A DNA stretch of 7,063 nucleotides from an uncultured Clostridia bacterium (GTDB taxonomy: Bacteria; Bacillota; Clostridia; Christensenellales; Aristaeellaceae). This document shows positions 1 through 6,523 of this stretch, piece by piece. The DNA is taken from the NCBI GenBank assembly GCA_934615145.1, contig CAKTTM010000094.1, forward strand, positions 1 through 7,063, in the 5' to 3' direction. A program made the position numbers and the translations under genes. Every line of letters starts with the position of its first letter. Position 1 is the first letter of the stretch. Under the pieces are notes generated by a model. The model was not told where the DNA came from, did no database searches, and was given only the letters and a program-made list of their open reading frames with translations.

Positions 1-236
1 TCGCGGCACTGCTTGGCTTTGCTGTCTCGCTGTTCTTGTTCGCGATGGACGCGCTCAGTACTGTCTTCCAGTCCTCAGTGTTGCGGTTTGTGATCGCTGT
101 TTTGTCCTTCAGCAAGCGGTACCAGCCCTTTACCTATGGCCTGCTGGATCTGTCCTGTGTGCTGTATTTTGCCAGCTTTGCCGCCTTGTTCCTCTACCTG
201 AGCGCGCTGAGCCTGGAAAAGCGGCAGGAGGGCTGA
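1..236 (+). CDS. ABC-2 family transporter permease, GldF-like (3' end only)
   Basis: This is the C-terminal end of a gene that begins before the window; the reading frame starts at base 3 and gives 77 residues before TGA at 234-236. The visible part is strongly hydrophobic. One membrane segment is at the very start (around AALLGFAVSLFLF) and another is near the end (around LLDLSCVLYFASFAALFLYL), followed by a short charged tail, EKRQEG. The layout of a conserved Gly-Leu-Leu-Asp-Leu before the last helix and a charged tail after it is typical of GldF-like ABC-2 permeases, which form the membrane channel of an ABC exporter. The next gene is a GldG-family partner 4 bases downstream, which supports the call. 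Its ATPase is presumably further upstream, outside the window. The family call rests on a short fragment plus context, so substrate and exact role are unknown. Confidence 0.72.
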   Translation, partial: AALLGFAVSLFLFAMDALSTVFQSSVLRFVIAVLSFSKRYQPFTYGLLDLSCVLYFASFAALFLYLSALSLEKRQEG

Positions 237-240
237 GCAG

Positions 241-1701
241 ATGAAACAGACTGCCAAGAAGCAACAGACCGCGCGCGGCGCGCTTTACGCCCTGCTGATC
301 GCCCTTGTGATCGCTGCTGCCTTCCTCTTCAACGCTGTGATGTACCTGCTGTCCGGCCGCTATCCCCTGAGCCTTGATTTGACGCGCAGCGCCGCCTATC
401 AGCTGGATGAACAGACGCTGAACCTTCTGGAGCAGCTGCCTGGCCCGGTGCGCATTGAGGTACTCGCGACACAGGACAGCTTTGACGGCAATCCCTACCT
501 GATCCAGGCGCGCAATATCATGGATCAGTATCCCCGCTATAGCCATCAGGTCAGCCTGCGTTACATCGACTACGCGGCAGAACCAGCCTTCGCCGCCAGC
601 TATCCCGATTTGGCGCTCGCGCCTGGCAACATATTGGTGTCCTCAGGCAAGAACACCCGGCAGCTGAAGCTCAACGAGCTGTTCAACTACAGTTACTCCC
701 AGACGAGCGCCACGGGCACTGCCGTCTCTTCATCCCGCGCACAGGAGGCACTGTCATCCGCCATCCTGCAGGTGACCAGTGACACCAGGCGCAAGGCGGC
801 GATACTGACCGGATCCAGCACAGTTGATGCGCCTGCCTTCGTAAGCCTGCTGCGGGACAATAACTTTGCGCTGGAGCAATTGAACCTGGTCACTGGTGAT
901 CTGTCCAGCGCCGACCTCTGCCTGCTGCTGGCGCCATCGGTCGACCTGTCTTTGGAAGCGCTGGGCAAGTTGGACAGTTTTCTGTACAATAATGCCGAGT
1001 ATGGCAAGACGCTGTTGTATACCATGGATGCCAGCCAGCCCAGCCTGCCCAATCTGGAGGCCTTCCTAAGCGAGTGGGGTGCCAGGCCATTGGATGGCGC
1101 GGTTTATGAGACAGATCAAGGAAGAACCTTCAGCATGCAGCCCTTTTATCCTTTGGCTGAGTTCACTGACGAGCCTTCTGCCAAGGCGCTGCGTGACAGC
1201 AGCATGCCGCTGCTGATGCCTCGCGCCAAACCATTCACGCTGCTATTTGCCTCAAAGGACAGGCAGCACACCAAGGAATTGCTTGGTTTCTCAGCCTCTG
1301 CTGGGGTACGCCCCTCCCAGGCCGGCAGCGACTTTGATCCGCTCAAGGCACAGCTGCGGGGCCCCCTGCCGGCCATGGCGCTGCTGAGCCGTCAGGTATG
1401 GGACAGCGCTGGCGGCAGGCAATTGAGCTCCAGCATTTTGATGTCCTCATCCACCGCCATGCTGGACGGCGCAACACTGCAAAACCAGGCGCTTAGCAAC
1501 ACGGAGTATTTGCTTCACATCATTCATCAGCTCAGTGGTCAGGAAACTGGGGTGCAGATCAAGCCAATCAGCCTGGCCTCCGCCCACCTTGGCATCAACT
1601 CCCAGACAGCCAGCCTGTGGGGCATTCTGCTGATCGGCGTTATTCCTGGCCTGCTCCTTCTGGCCGGCATCGCGACCTGGCTATACAGGAGGCACCTATG
1701 A
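241..1701 (+). CDS. GldG-family ABC transporter auxiliary protein
   Basis: This encodes 486 residues with one N-terminal membrane segment (about 15-37) and one C-terminal segment (about 459-481), the latter ending in YRRHL. Between them lies a large domain expected outside the membrane. After the first helix comes the family hallmark RYPLSLDLTRSAAYQL (about 40-55), in which Asp-Leu-Thr precedes a segment predicting peptide-like folding. Around residues 221-280, a stretch with ADLCLLLAPSVDLS and then LLYTMDASQPSLPNLEAFL matches the core of the ABC_transp_aux/GldG domain. Members pair with an ABC-2 permease and ATPase. The family is named for gliding motility in Bacteroidetes, but relatives in non-gliding bacteria have no settled function. 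The ATG at 241 has an AGGAGGG ribosome binding site at 226-232, inside the end of the preceding gene. The next gene overlaps this stop by ATGA, so translation is probably coupled. Confidence 0.85.
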   Translation: MKQTAKKQQTARGALYALLIALVIAAAFLFNAVMYLLSGRYPLSLDLTRSAAYQLDEQTLNLLEQLPGPVRIEVLATQDSFDGNPYLIQARNIMDQYPRYSHQVSLRYIDYAAEPAFAASYPDLALAPGNILVSSGKNTRQLKLNELFNYSYSQTSATGTAVSSSRAQEALSSAILQVTSDTRRKAAILTGSSTVDAPAFVSLLRDNNFALEQLNLVTGDLSSADLCLLLAPSVDLSLEALGKLDSFLYNNAEYGKTLLYTMDASQPSLPNLEAFLSEWGARPLDGAVYETDQGRTFSMQPFYPLAEFTDEPSAKALRDSSMPLLMPRAKPFTLLFASKDRQHTKELLGFSASAGVRPSQAGSDFDPLKAQLRGPLPAMALLSRQVWDSAGGRQLSSSILMSSSTAMLDGATLQNQALSNTEYLLHIIHQLSGQETGVQIKPISLASAHLGINSQTASLWGILLIGVIPGLLLLAGIATWLYRRHL

Positions 1702-3119
1702 ACCGGCTGCTTGGGCGCATCCTTGCCTTTGGCCTGCTGACCACGGCCCTGGCCGGTGTTTTCCTGTTCCTGCTGGCACAGCAAAGGCCGATTCGCGAAG
1801 ACAGCCTGCAGTTCTCGCAGCGTGAACCCACACAGATCGCGCGCATCGATGTCAGCAACGCCGAGGGCAGCTATGCCATCAGCTATGACAGCCTTGAGGG
1901 CGGCTACGTCATTGGCGATGTGCCGGCGGAGCTGGCGGATATGGATCGATTTATCCAGTTCATGATGAATGCCGCGAACCTCGGCGCCGAAGCGGCCATA
2001 CAGGGGGCAGGCAGGCTGGATGACTATGGTCTGGAGAAACCACAGGCTCAAATCACCGTTAGCTTTGATGATGGTCAGAGCCTGCGCTTTGACTTGGGGG
2101 ATCAGGAAAAGGTCTCAGGCAACTATTATCTGGCGCTTGAGGGCCGCGACGGCGTCTATCTCTATGGCAAAGCGGCCGCCGAGGCCTTCCTGGCTGATCA
2201 ATCCTACTTCGTCTCCCGTCAGGTTACCCCGCCGCTGCAGGTGTCCAGCCCACTCTCTGCCATACGCGACGCTGAGTTTAGTGGCAAGCAGCTGGATGAA
2301 ACCATTAGGATACAGGCCGTCATGGGCGCGAATGATGAAATACGTAAGGATGCCCTGTCCTTTGGCGCCGCGACACACCTGGTACGCGGCAGAGCGACGC
2401 ACGAGCTGGATCAGGCAGGTGGCATCCGGGTGCTGGGGTCCTTGCTGGGCATCCAGGCCATCAAAGTAGAGGGCTATAATTTAGGCGATGACGAGCTGCG
2501 AAGCTATGGCTTCGACGACCCGGACATGCAGGTCAGCTTTGTGCTGGGTGACAGGGCGCTGGCTGATCCCAGGATCGAGCTGAAGCTGGTGAGGGCCGGA
2601 GATGACAGTTTTTACGCCATGGTGGGGGGCCGGAATGTCGTCTACCTGATCAACCGCCCCGCCTTCTATGATCTGCGCTACGAGGACTTGATCATGCGCT
2701 ACTTCATCTCCCCCATGCTGGTGGATGTCAAGGGTCTGTCCATCCGAACGCCAGAGGAAAGCTACGAAGTCAGCTATGATCGGACGCCAGAACGCGAGGA
2801 GATCATCACGCTCAATGGCAAACCGATAGCCTCTGAGGCTTTCCATGCTTTCTATCGCCTGGTCACCAGCGCCGCCGCTGACGGAGAACTCGTGCGTGCC
2901 GAAGCCCCCCAAAACGAAGCATCGCTGGAAATCATTTACCGCTACAAGACGGAGCAAAAGCCAGACGATGTCCTGCGTTTCTACCCTGGAAGCCCCAGGC
3001 GCATGCTGGTGCAGGTCAATGATGTGATAGAACTGGATATCCGCGAGAGCTTTGTAACGCGCCTGATAGCTGCCTGTCAGTCACTGGCATCGGGCACAGC
3101 CATTGAAGAGAATTGGTAA
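1698..3119 (+). CDS. DUF4340 domain-containing membrane-anchored protein
   Basis: This encodes 473 residues from the ATG at 1698, which overlaps the previous stop (ATGA, 1698-1701) and has AGGAGG at 1687-1692. An in-frame upstream start at 1617 exists but would overlap the preceding gene by 85 bases, so it was not used. One N-terminal membrane helix (about 8-27) precedes a long soluble region, so the protein is probably anchored with its bulk outside the cell. The soluble part contains two similar modules. A strand pattern ending in Y-x-I/V-S-Y-D occurs at about 47-64 and again at 345-361, and Y-G-L/F-x-x-P occurs at 110-115 and 270-275, each followed by beta-rich sequence ending in VYL. This matches DUF4340, which commonly follows GldF and GldG genes. 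Its biochemical role is unknown; it is probably an extracytoplasmic partner of the ABC complex. Confidence 0.8.
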   Translation: MNRLLGRILAFGLLTTALAGVFLFLLAQQRPIREDSLQFSQREPTQIARIDVSNAEGSYAISYDSLEGGYVIGDVPAELADMDRFIQFMMNAANLGAEAAIQGAGRLDDYGLEKPQAQITVSFDDGQSLRFDLGDQEKVSGNYYLALEGRDGVYLYGKAAAEAFLADQSYFVSRQVTPPLQVSSPLSAIRDAEFSGKQLDETIRIQAVMGANDEIRKDALSFGAATHLVRGRATHELDQAGGIRVLGSLLGIQAIKVEGYNLGDDELRSYGFDDPDMQVSFVLGDRALADPRIELKLVRAGDDSFYAMVGGRNVVYLINRPAFYDLRYEDLIMRYFISPMLVDVKGLSIRTPEESYEVSYDRTPEREEIITLNGKPIASEAFHAFYRLVTSAAADGELVRAEAPQNEASLEIIYRYKTEQKPDDVLRFYPGSPRRMLVQVNDVIELDIRESFVTRLIAACQSLASGTAIEENW

Positions 3120-3141
3120 TACAGTTGGAGGAGCACTAACT

Positions 3142-4266
3142 ATGGAGAGCCGCTTAGTCGTTGCCGTCATCGGCGCAGGGATGATCGCCACCAAGGCACA
3201 CATCCCTGCCTATCAGAGCCTGCCTGACAGTGTCAAGATAACCGCCATCGTGGACAGCTCGGAGGAGAATGCTCAGCGCGTCGCTCTGCAGGCGGATATA
3301 CCAAAGTGGTATACCGACGCGGAGACCATGCTTCGGGCAATCAAGCCCGACCTGGTGTCAGTCTGCACCCCTAATGTTTCTCATGCGGGCTTTGTGCGCC
3401 TTGCCCTGGAGCACGGTTCCCACGTGCTCTGTGAGAAACCCCTGGCGCTTACCTGGCGCGAGACCAAGGAGCTGTTCGACCTGGCTGCCAGCAAGGGCAA
3501 GATGCTCATGGCCTGCCAGACGCTGCGCTTTGACCGCGAGTACCTGGCCGCCAAGGAGATGGTGGATTCGGGCCTGCTGGGCAAGATCTATTATGCGGAG
3601 TTAACCGCCATCCGCAGGCGGGGCATTCCCAAATGGGGCGTCTTTCACCGCAAGGAGCTCAATGGCGGCGGCTGCCTGTGCGATCTGGGCGTGCATATGA
3701 TCGATGCCGCGATGTGGCTGATGGGCACACCCAAGATAGAAGCGATCAGCGGCAGCGCCGCGTCCTACATCGCGCGCGGCGAGACAGGCGTGCATACCAG
3801 TTTGGTGGAGTCGGGCGCGCCGGCCGGTGTCAGCAACGCCAGGCCCTACCTGCCCGAAGAGTTCGAGGTGGAAGAGTTCGCCGCCGGGTCAGTGCGCTTT
3901 GAGGATGGCCTGCGCATGAACTTCAAGACCAGCTGGGCGCTGAATCTGCCGCCCCAGTTCAACCTGTCGCTGGCGGGCAGCAAGGCCGGCCTGACACTGC
4001 CGGGACTCAAGCTCTACTCCGTCATGGGGCGCTATCAGGCGGATATCACGCCCAGGGTCTTCAAGGAAGGCCCCCATGACGCACAGCCTTTCTCCGGCCA
4101 TTACCTCTTGATCGAAAATGCCGTTCATCATCTGCTGCATCAGGTGCCGCTGATCGTGCGCCCAGAGCAGACGCTATCAGTCGCAGCCATCATCGATGCC
4201 TTTTATCTGGCAAGCGATTTGAACCGGGAAGTGCAGACCGAGGAGATCACCGGTCTGTCCAAATAA
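3142..4266 (+). CDS. Gfo/Idh/MocA family NAD(P)-dependent oxidoreductase
   Basis: This encodes 374 residues. The N-terminal Rossmann fold shows VAVIGAGMIA (7-16; G11, G13, A16). Asp38 sits at the end of the second strand, where it usually favours NAD over NADP. The family motif C-E-K-P-L-A is at 97-102, with Lys99 the expected catalytic lysine. The substrate domain holds GGGCLCDLGVHMID (175-188), supplying Asp181 and His185 of the usual Lys-Asp-His catalytic set. The length is normal. Such enzymes oxidise or reduce hydroxyl groups of sugars and inositols, or act through oxidised intermediates; the substrate cannot be read from sequence. The start is the ATG at 3142, with GGAGGAG at 3127-3133. 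A TTG further upstream at 3103 would overlap the previous gene and lacks such a site. The isomerase follows after 12 bases, so the two enzymes are probably co-transcribed and act in one pathway. Confidence 0.93.
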   Translation: MESRLVVAVIGAGMIATKAHIPAYQSLPDSVKITAIVDSSEENAQRVALQADIPKWYTDAETMLRAIKPDLVSVCTPNVSHAGFVRLALEHGSHVLCEKPLALTWRETKELFDLAASKGKMLMACQTLRFDREYLAAKEMVDSGLLGKIYYAELTAIRRRGIPKWGVFHRKELNGGGCLCDLGVHMIDAAMWLMGTPKIEAISGSAASYIARGETGVHTSLVESGAPAGVSNARPYLPEEFEVEEFAAGSVRFEDGLRMNFKTSWALNLPPQFNLSLAGSKAGLTLPGLKLYSVMGRYQADITPRVFKEGPHDAQPFSGHYLLIENAVHHLLHQVPLIVRPEQTLSVAAIIDAFYLASDLNREVQTEEITGLSK

Positions 4267-4278
4267 AGGAGGATTATC

Positions 4279-5220
4279 ATGAAAGTTGGCCTGTACTCCA
4301 TTTCCTGCTCCGGCGTCTGGTTCAATGACCGGCCGGCACTGACTGTGGAGGAGTTCATCGACACCGCCAAACGCTACGGCTACGACGGGGTGGAGATCGA
4401 CCTGAAGCGACCGCACGGTTCCCCGCTGGACCTGGATGAGAAGCGCTGCCAGGAGATCGTTGCCTACGCCAAGCAGCAGGGACTCGAGATCTGCGCCACT
4501 GCAGCCAATAACAATTTCGCCACCGTCATTCCGGAATTGCTTGAGAATGAGCTCCTGATGGTGCGCGAGCAGATCAAGGTGACCAAAATGCTGGGCGCGC
4601 CCGTCCTGCGTCTCTTTGCCGCCTGGCGGGGCATCGTTATGCGCAACGGCATCGCCTCCTATGAGCCGACGCGCAAGGCAGAGTATTACGGCGCGCTGCG
4701 CTATGAGCTGTATCAGAACATACTGGCCGCCTTCAAGGAGTGCGCCAAATGGGCGGAGGAAGCAGGCGTCATGCTGGCGCTTCAGAACCATCACCCCATC
4801 ATCGAGACCTACGAGGACATGCTGGAGTTTGTGCGCCTGGTGGATTCCCCCAACTTCAAATGCTGCTTTGACGCGCCCTGCTGCGGCTGGACCGAGAAGA
4901 CGCAGAGCACCGAGTACATGACAAAGGCCGTGGAAGAGGTGGGCGAGCTGCAGCAGCTGTCTCACGCCAATGCCGAGTTCGTGCAGCACAAGGATGGCAG
5001 CGTGGAGATGGTCTCCTTTGATCCACATGCCCAGCCGGTGCTCACCAACTATCCAGCCTTCATCAAGGCCTCCAAGAAGGCCGGCTACAAGGGCTATATC
5101 AACTATGAGTTCTGCCACATGCCCTTCCGTGACGGCAAGGTCTTGGGCTACAATGACTATATTGAGGATCAGATCCGTCTGGCCCAGATATACTTCCGCA
5201 ATCTCATCGAGCAAAATTAA
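4279..5220 (+). CDS. Sugar phosphate isomerase/epimerase (TIM-barrel, AP-endonuclease 2-like fold)
   Basis: This encodes 313 residues with the xylose-isomerase-like TIM-barrel pattern. The second strand reads GYDGVEIDL (34-42), a family signature, and ALQNHHP (167-173), FDAP (197-200), His229 (in SHAN) and Glu277 (in INYEF) fall where metal ligands occur in this superfamily. The first ligand position, usually Glu, appears to be Gln169, a known variation in this group. Relatives are IolE-, IolI- and tagatose-3-epimerase-like enzymes that isomerise, epimerise or dehydrate sugars and keto-inositols using a divalent metal. The protein has no signal peptide and is cytoplasmic. Unusual is the cysteine cluster CCFDAPCCGW (195-204) around Asp198. 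The ribosome binding site AGGAGG (4267-4272) begins at the last base of the previous stop codon. Pairing with the Gfo/Idh/MocA gene suggests sequential steps on one substrate, which is not identifiable. Confidence 0.9.
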   Translation: MKVGLYSISCSGVWFNDRPALTVEEFIDTAKRYGYDGVEIDLKRPHGSPLDLDEKRCQEIVAYAKQQGLEICATAANNNFATVIPELLENELLMVREQIKVTKMLGAPVLRLFAAWRGIVMRNGIASYEPTRKAEYYGALRYELYQNILAAFKECAKWAEEAGVMLALQNHHPIIETYEDMLEFVRLVDSPNFKCCFDAPCCGWTEKTQSTEYMTKAVEEVGELQQLSHANAEFVQHKDGSVEMVSFDPHAQPVLTNYPAFIKASKKAGYKGYINYEFCHMPFRDGKVLGYNDYIEDQIRLAQIYFRNLIEQN

Positions 5221-5224
5221 AACA

Positions 5225-5271
5225 TATAGCACCCGACGAAAACGTTGTCTCACCCCGCCGCATGTGCTATA
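5225..5271. repeat. Perfect 8-base inverted repeat flanking the operator
   Basis: TATAGCAC at 5225-5232 is exactly complementary to GTGCTATA at 5264-5271, with 31 bases between. The right arm covers part of the extended -10 element and the arms enclose the LacI-like operator. It may be a paired protein-binding site or a stem in readthrough RNA from the isomerase gene. Chance is possible for arms of this length. Confidence 0.45.
5236..5250 (+). promoter_or_regulatory. LacI-family/cre-like operator
   Basis: The 15-mer starting at 5236 (ACGAAAACGTTGTCT) fits the catabolite-responsive element consensus WTGNAANCGNWNNCW at nine of ten defined positions; only the second base differs. Its core GAAAACGTTGTC (5238-5249) is a near-palindrome centred on CG, the usual form of LacI/GalR/CcpA-family operators. 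It overlaps the -35 element of the binding-protein promoter, so binding should repress. Either global catabolite control or a local sugar-specific LacI-type regulator could use it; no regulator gene lies in this window. Confidence 0.6.
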
Positions 5272-5273
5272 CT
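5245..5273 (+). promoter_or_regulatory. Sigma-70/sigma-A type promoter of the sugar-binding protein gene
   Basis: The -35 hexamer TTGTCT (5245-5250; four of six consensus bases) and the -10 hexamer TATACT (5268-5273; five of six) are separated by exactly 17 bases. A TG one base before the -10 (5265-5266) makes it an extended -10. Transcription would begin near 5280, giving a leader of about 70 bases before the ATG at 5350. This gives the binding-protein gene its own promoter within the sugar cluster. Confidence 0.7.
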
Positions 5274-5303
5274 TGCTTTGTTAGAACAGATAATACAGGG
5301 CTT

Positions 5304-5319
5304 CGGAGCGATAGCTCTG
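5304..5319 (+). other. Small hairpin in the leader of the sugar-binding protein mRNA
   Basis: CGGAGC (5304-5309) pairs with GCTCTG (5314-5319) through six pairs, one of them G-U, around a GATA loop. It lies in the predicted 5' leader, about 17 bases before the ribosome binding site (AGGAGGAG, 5336-5343). It is not a terminator because no T-run follows. A role in RNA stability is possible, but the stem is short and could be incidental. Confidence 0.3.
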
Positions 5320-5349
5320 ACAATAAATACACCACAGGAGGAGAGCATC

Positions 5350-6420
5350 ATGAGGAAACTGGTTGCTATCATGTTGGCTGTTCTGTTGGTCCTGGGGCTG
5401 GCCATGTCGGTCGGCGGGGCTGAGCAGGAAGTCAAGAAACTCAAGCTCGCCAGCCACAACGCGGTCATTGAAGGCAATGCCTATCGCGTGCGCTACGAGC
5501 TGGACATCCAGGAGGCCGCCAAGGCTGCGCTGGAGAAGGGCTTTGACATCAGTTATTCGTCCTTTGTGTCCAACTGGGACCCGGCGACGGAGACCCAGCA
5601 GCTGCAAAACAGCATCAACGAGGGCTATGACATCATTCTGGTCAATCCGGTGGCGCCCACAGGCCTGGACCCCATCATCGAGAAGGCACAGGATGCCGGC
5701 CTGACCTACATCAACGTTGACTGTGAATATCTGTCTGAAGATGTCACCATCCTCAACATCTCAACAGATCAGTACTATCTGGGCTACAAGACGGCCAGCT
5801 ATGCCGGCGAAGTGCTGGGCAAAGGCGCCAAAGTAGTGCTGATCAGCGCCATCAACGGCAACGCAGCCAACACCTTCCGCGACAATGGCTTCATGAAGGG
5901 CATCGAGGAGAATGAGTTCGAGCTGATTGGTCACTACAATCATGACTGGGACAACACCAAGAGCCAGCAGATCATGACCGAGGTCATCAACAGCGGCGTC
6001 GCCTTTGACGGCGTGCTGATCTCGCAAAGCGCCGAGGCCGCTCTGGCTGCCTACGAAGTGACGGGCGCCACGCTGCCCAAGTTCATTGGCTTTGGCGACA
6101 CCGGTGAATACATGCAGCGCATGCTCAAGATCAATGAAGACGGCATCAAGGTGCCCTATATCGTCGTCTCCAATCCTCCCGGTGTGGGTGGCTCTGCGCT
6201 CAACTTTGGCCTCAACCAGCTCCTGGGCAAAGAACTGCAGGATGATGTGTACGAGAAGCACGGCAACCCCAAGACCCACAGCATCTTCCTGCCCAGCAAG
6301 ATCTGGTACACCGATCAGAACCAGGAAGAGTACCGCGCGATGGCCGAAGGCATGACGCCCGGTGACACCATCACCTACTGGCTGACCATCGATGAGGTGG
6401 CCGAGACTTACTTCAAGTAA
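5350..6420 (+). CDS. Sugar ABC transporter substrate-binding protein (type 1 periplasmic binding fold)
   Basis: This encodes 356 residues. The signal peptide is MRK, then a hydrophobic core to about residue 18, with probable signal peptidase I cleavage after GGA (22-24). There is no lipobox cysteine; Ser20 stands where one might be expected. The mature part has the ribose/galactose-binding pattern: an opening strand (KLKLASHNAV), a Q-rich helix (TETQQLQNSINEGYD) and then IILVNPVAPTGLDPIIEKAQDAGL, the classic strand-loop-helix of the Peripla_BP_4 family. It captures a sugar or sugar derivative outside the membrane and delivers it to the ABC transporter whose ATPase follows. The ATG at 5350 has AGGAGGAG at 5336-5343; an in-frame upstream start at 5245 lies in the promoter and was rejected. 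All 27 isoleucine codons are ATC or ATT, never ATA, consistent with high expression. The ligand is not identifiable. Confidence 0.92.
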   Translation: MRKLVAIMLAVLLVLGLAMSVGGAEQEVKKLKLASHNAVIEGNAYRVRYELDIQEAAKAALEKGFDISYSSFVSNWDPATETQQLQNSINEGYDIILVNPVAPTGLDPIIEKAQDAGLTYINVDCEYLSEDVTILNISTDQYYLGYKTASYAGEVLGKGAKVVLISAINGNAANTFRDNGFMKGIEENEFELIGHYNHDWDNTKSQQIMTEVINSGVAFDGVLISQSAEAALAAYEVTGATLPKFIGFGDTGEYMQRMLKINEDGIKVPYIVVSNPPGVGGSALNFGLNQLLGKELQDDVYEKHGNPKTHSIFLPSKIWYTDQNQEEYRAMAEGMTPGDTITYWLTIDEVAETYFK

Positions 6421-6444
6421 GCACATTATCCCCTTCCCTTAAGC

Positions 6445-6483
6445 GCTTGGCCGGCAGGGCTGACCGCCGGCCAAGCCGTCTTT
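6445..6483 (+). terminator. GC-rich hairpin, probably a leaky terminator or mRNA-stabilising stem
   Basis: GCTTGGCCGGC (6445-6455) pairs perfectly over 11 bases with GCCGGCCAAGC (6466-6476) around a 10-base loop. The following sequence, CGTCTTTATA, is only a weak T-run, so termination is probably partial. Lying 24 bases after the binding-protein stop and before the ABC ATPase, it fits the common arrangement in which the binding protein is made in excess of the other transporter parts. No separate promoter was seen between 6477 and 6523. Confidence 0.65.
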
Positions 6484-6508
6484 ATACCCTGAATTACATT
6501 TTCTGTCT

Positions 6509-6513
6509 GGAGG
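6509..6513 (+). promoter_or_regulatory. Ribosome binding site that decides a TTG start
   Basis: GGAGG at 6509-6513 is 10 bases before TTG at 6524 but 19 bases before the next in-frame ATG at 6533. The first spacing is acceptable and the second is too long. Starting at the TTG also restores the usual N-terminus of the family (M-I-E-M-R-D-I), so TTG is preferred. Confidence 0.65.
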
Positions 6514-6523
6514 TACCCAGTTC

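Noticed and set aside
1617..1697. Upstream extension of the DUF4340 protein
   Set aside because: It would overlap the GldG-family gene by 85 bases and put a charged, non-hydrophobic stretch before the membrane anchor; the ATG at 1698 has an ideal ribosome binding site.
1969..2469. Open frame of 166 codons on the + strand inside the DUF4340 gene
   Set aside because: It is an out-of-frame shadow with a biased, low-complexity product rich in Arg, Pro, Ser and Trp; the overlapping frame has the family features.
3114..3122. Possible extended -10 (TGGTAATAC) just before the oxidoreductase gene
   Set aside because: No acceptable -35 lies 16-18 bases upstream, and the predicted start near 3129 would fall inside the ribosome binding site, leaving almost no leader.
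4177..5253. Long open frame of 358 codons on the - strand
   Set aside because: It lies antisense to the isomerase gene, which has clear family motifs. Its product shows no recognisable domain, and the lack of stops follows from GC-rich third codon positions.
5761..6426. Open frame of 221 codons on the - strand
   Set aside because: It is antisense to the sugar-binding protein gene and shows no recognisable motif or convincing ribosome binding site.
6441..6448. AAGCGCTT palindrome resembling the core of a cre/LacI operator
   Set aside because: The flanking consensus positions do not match, there is no promoter next to it, and it partly overlaps the hairpin stem, which explains some of the symmetry.
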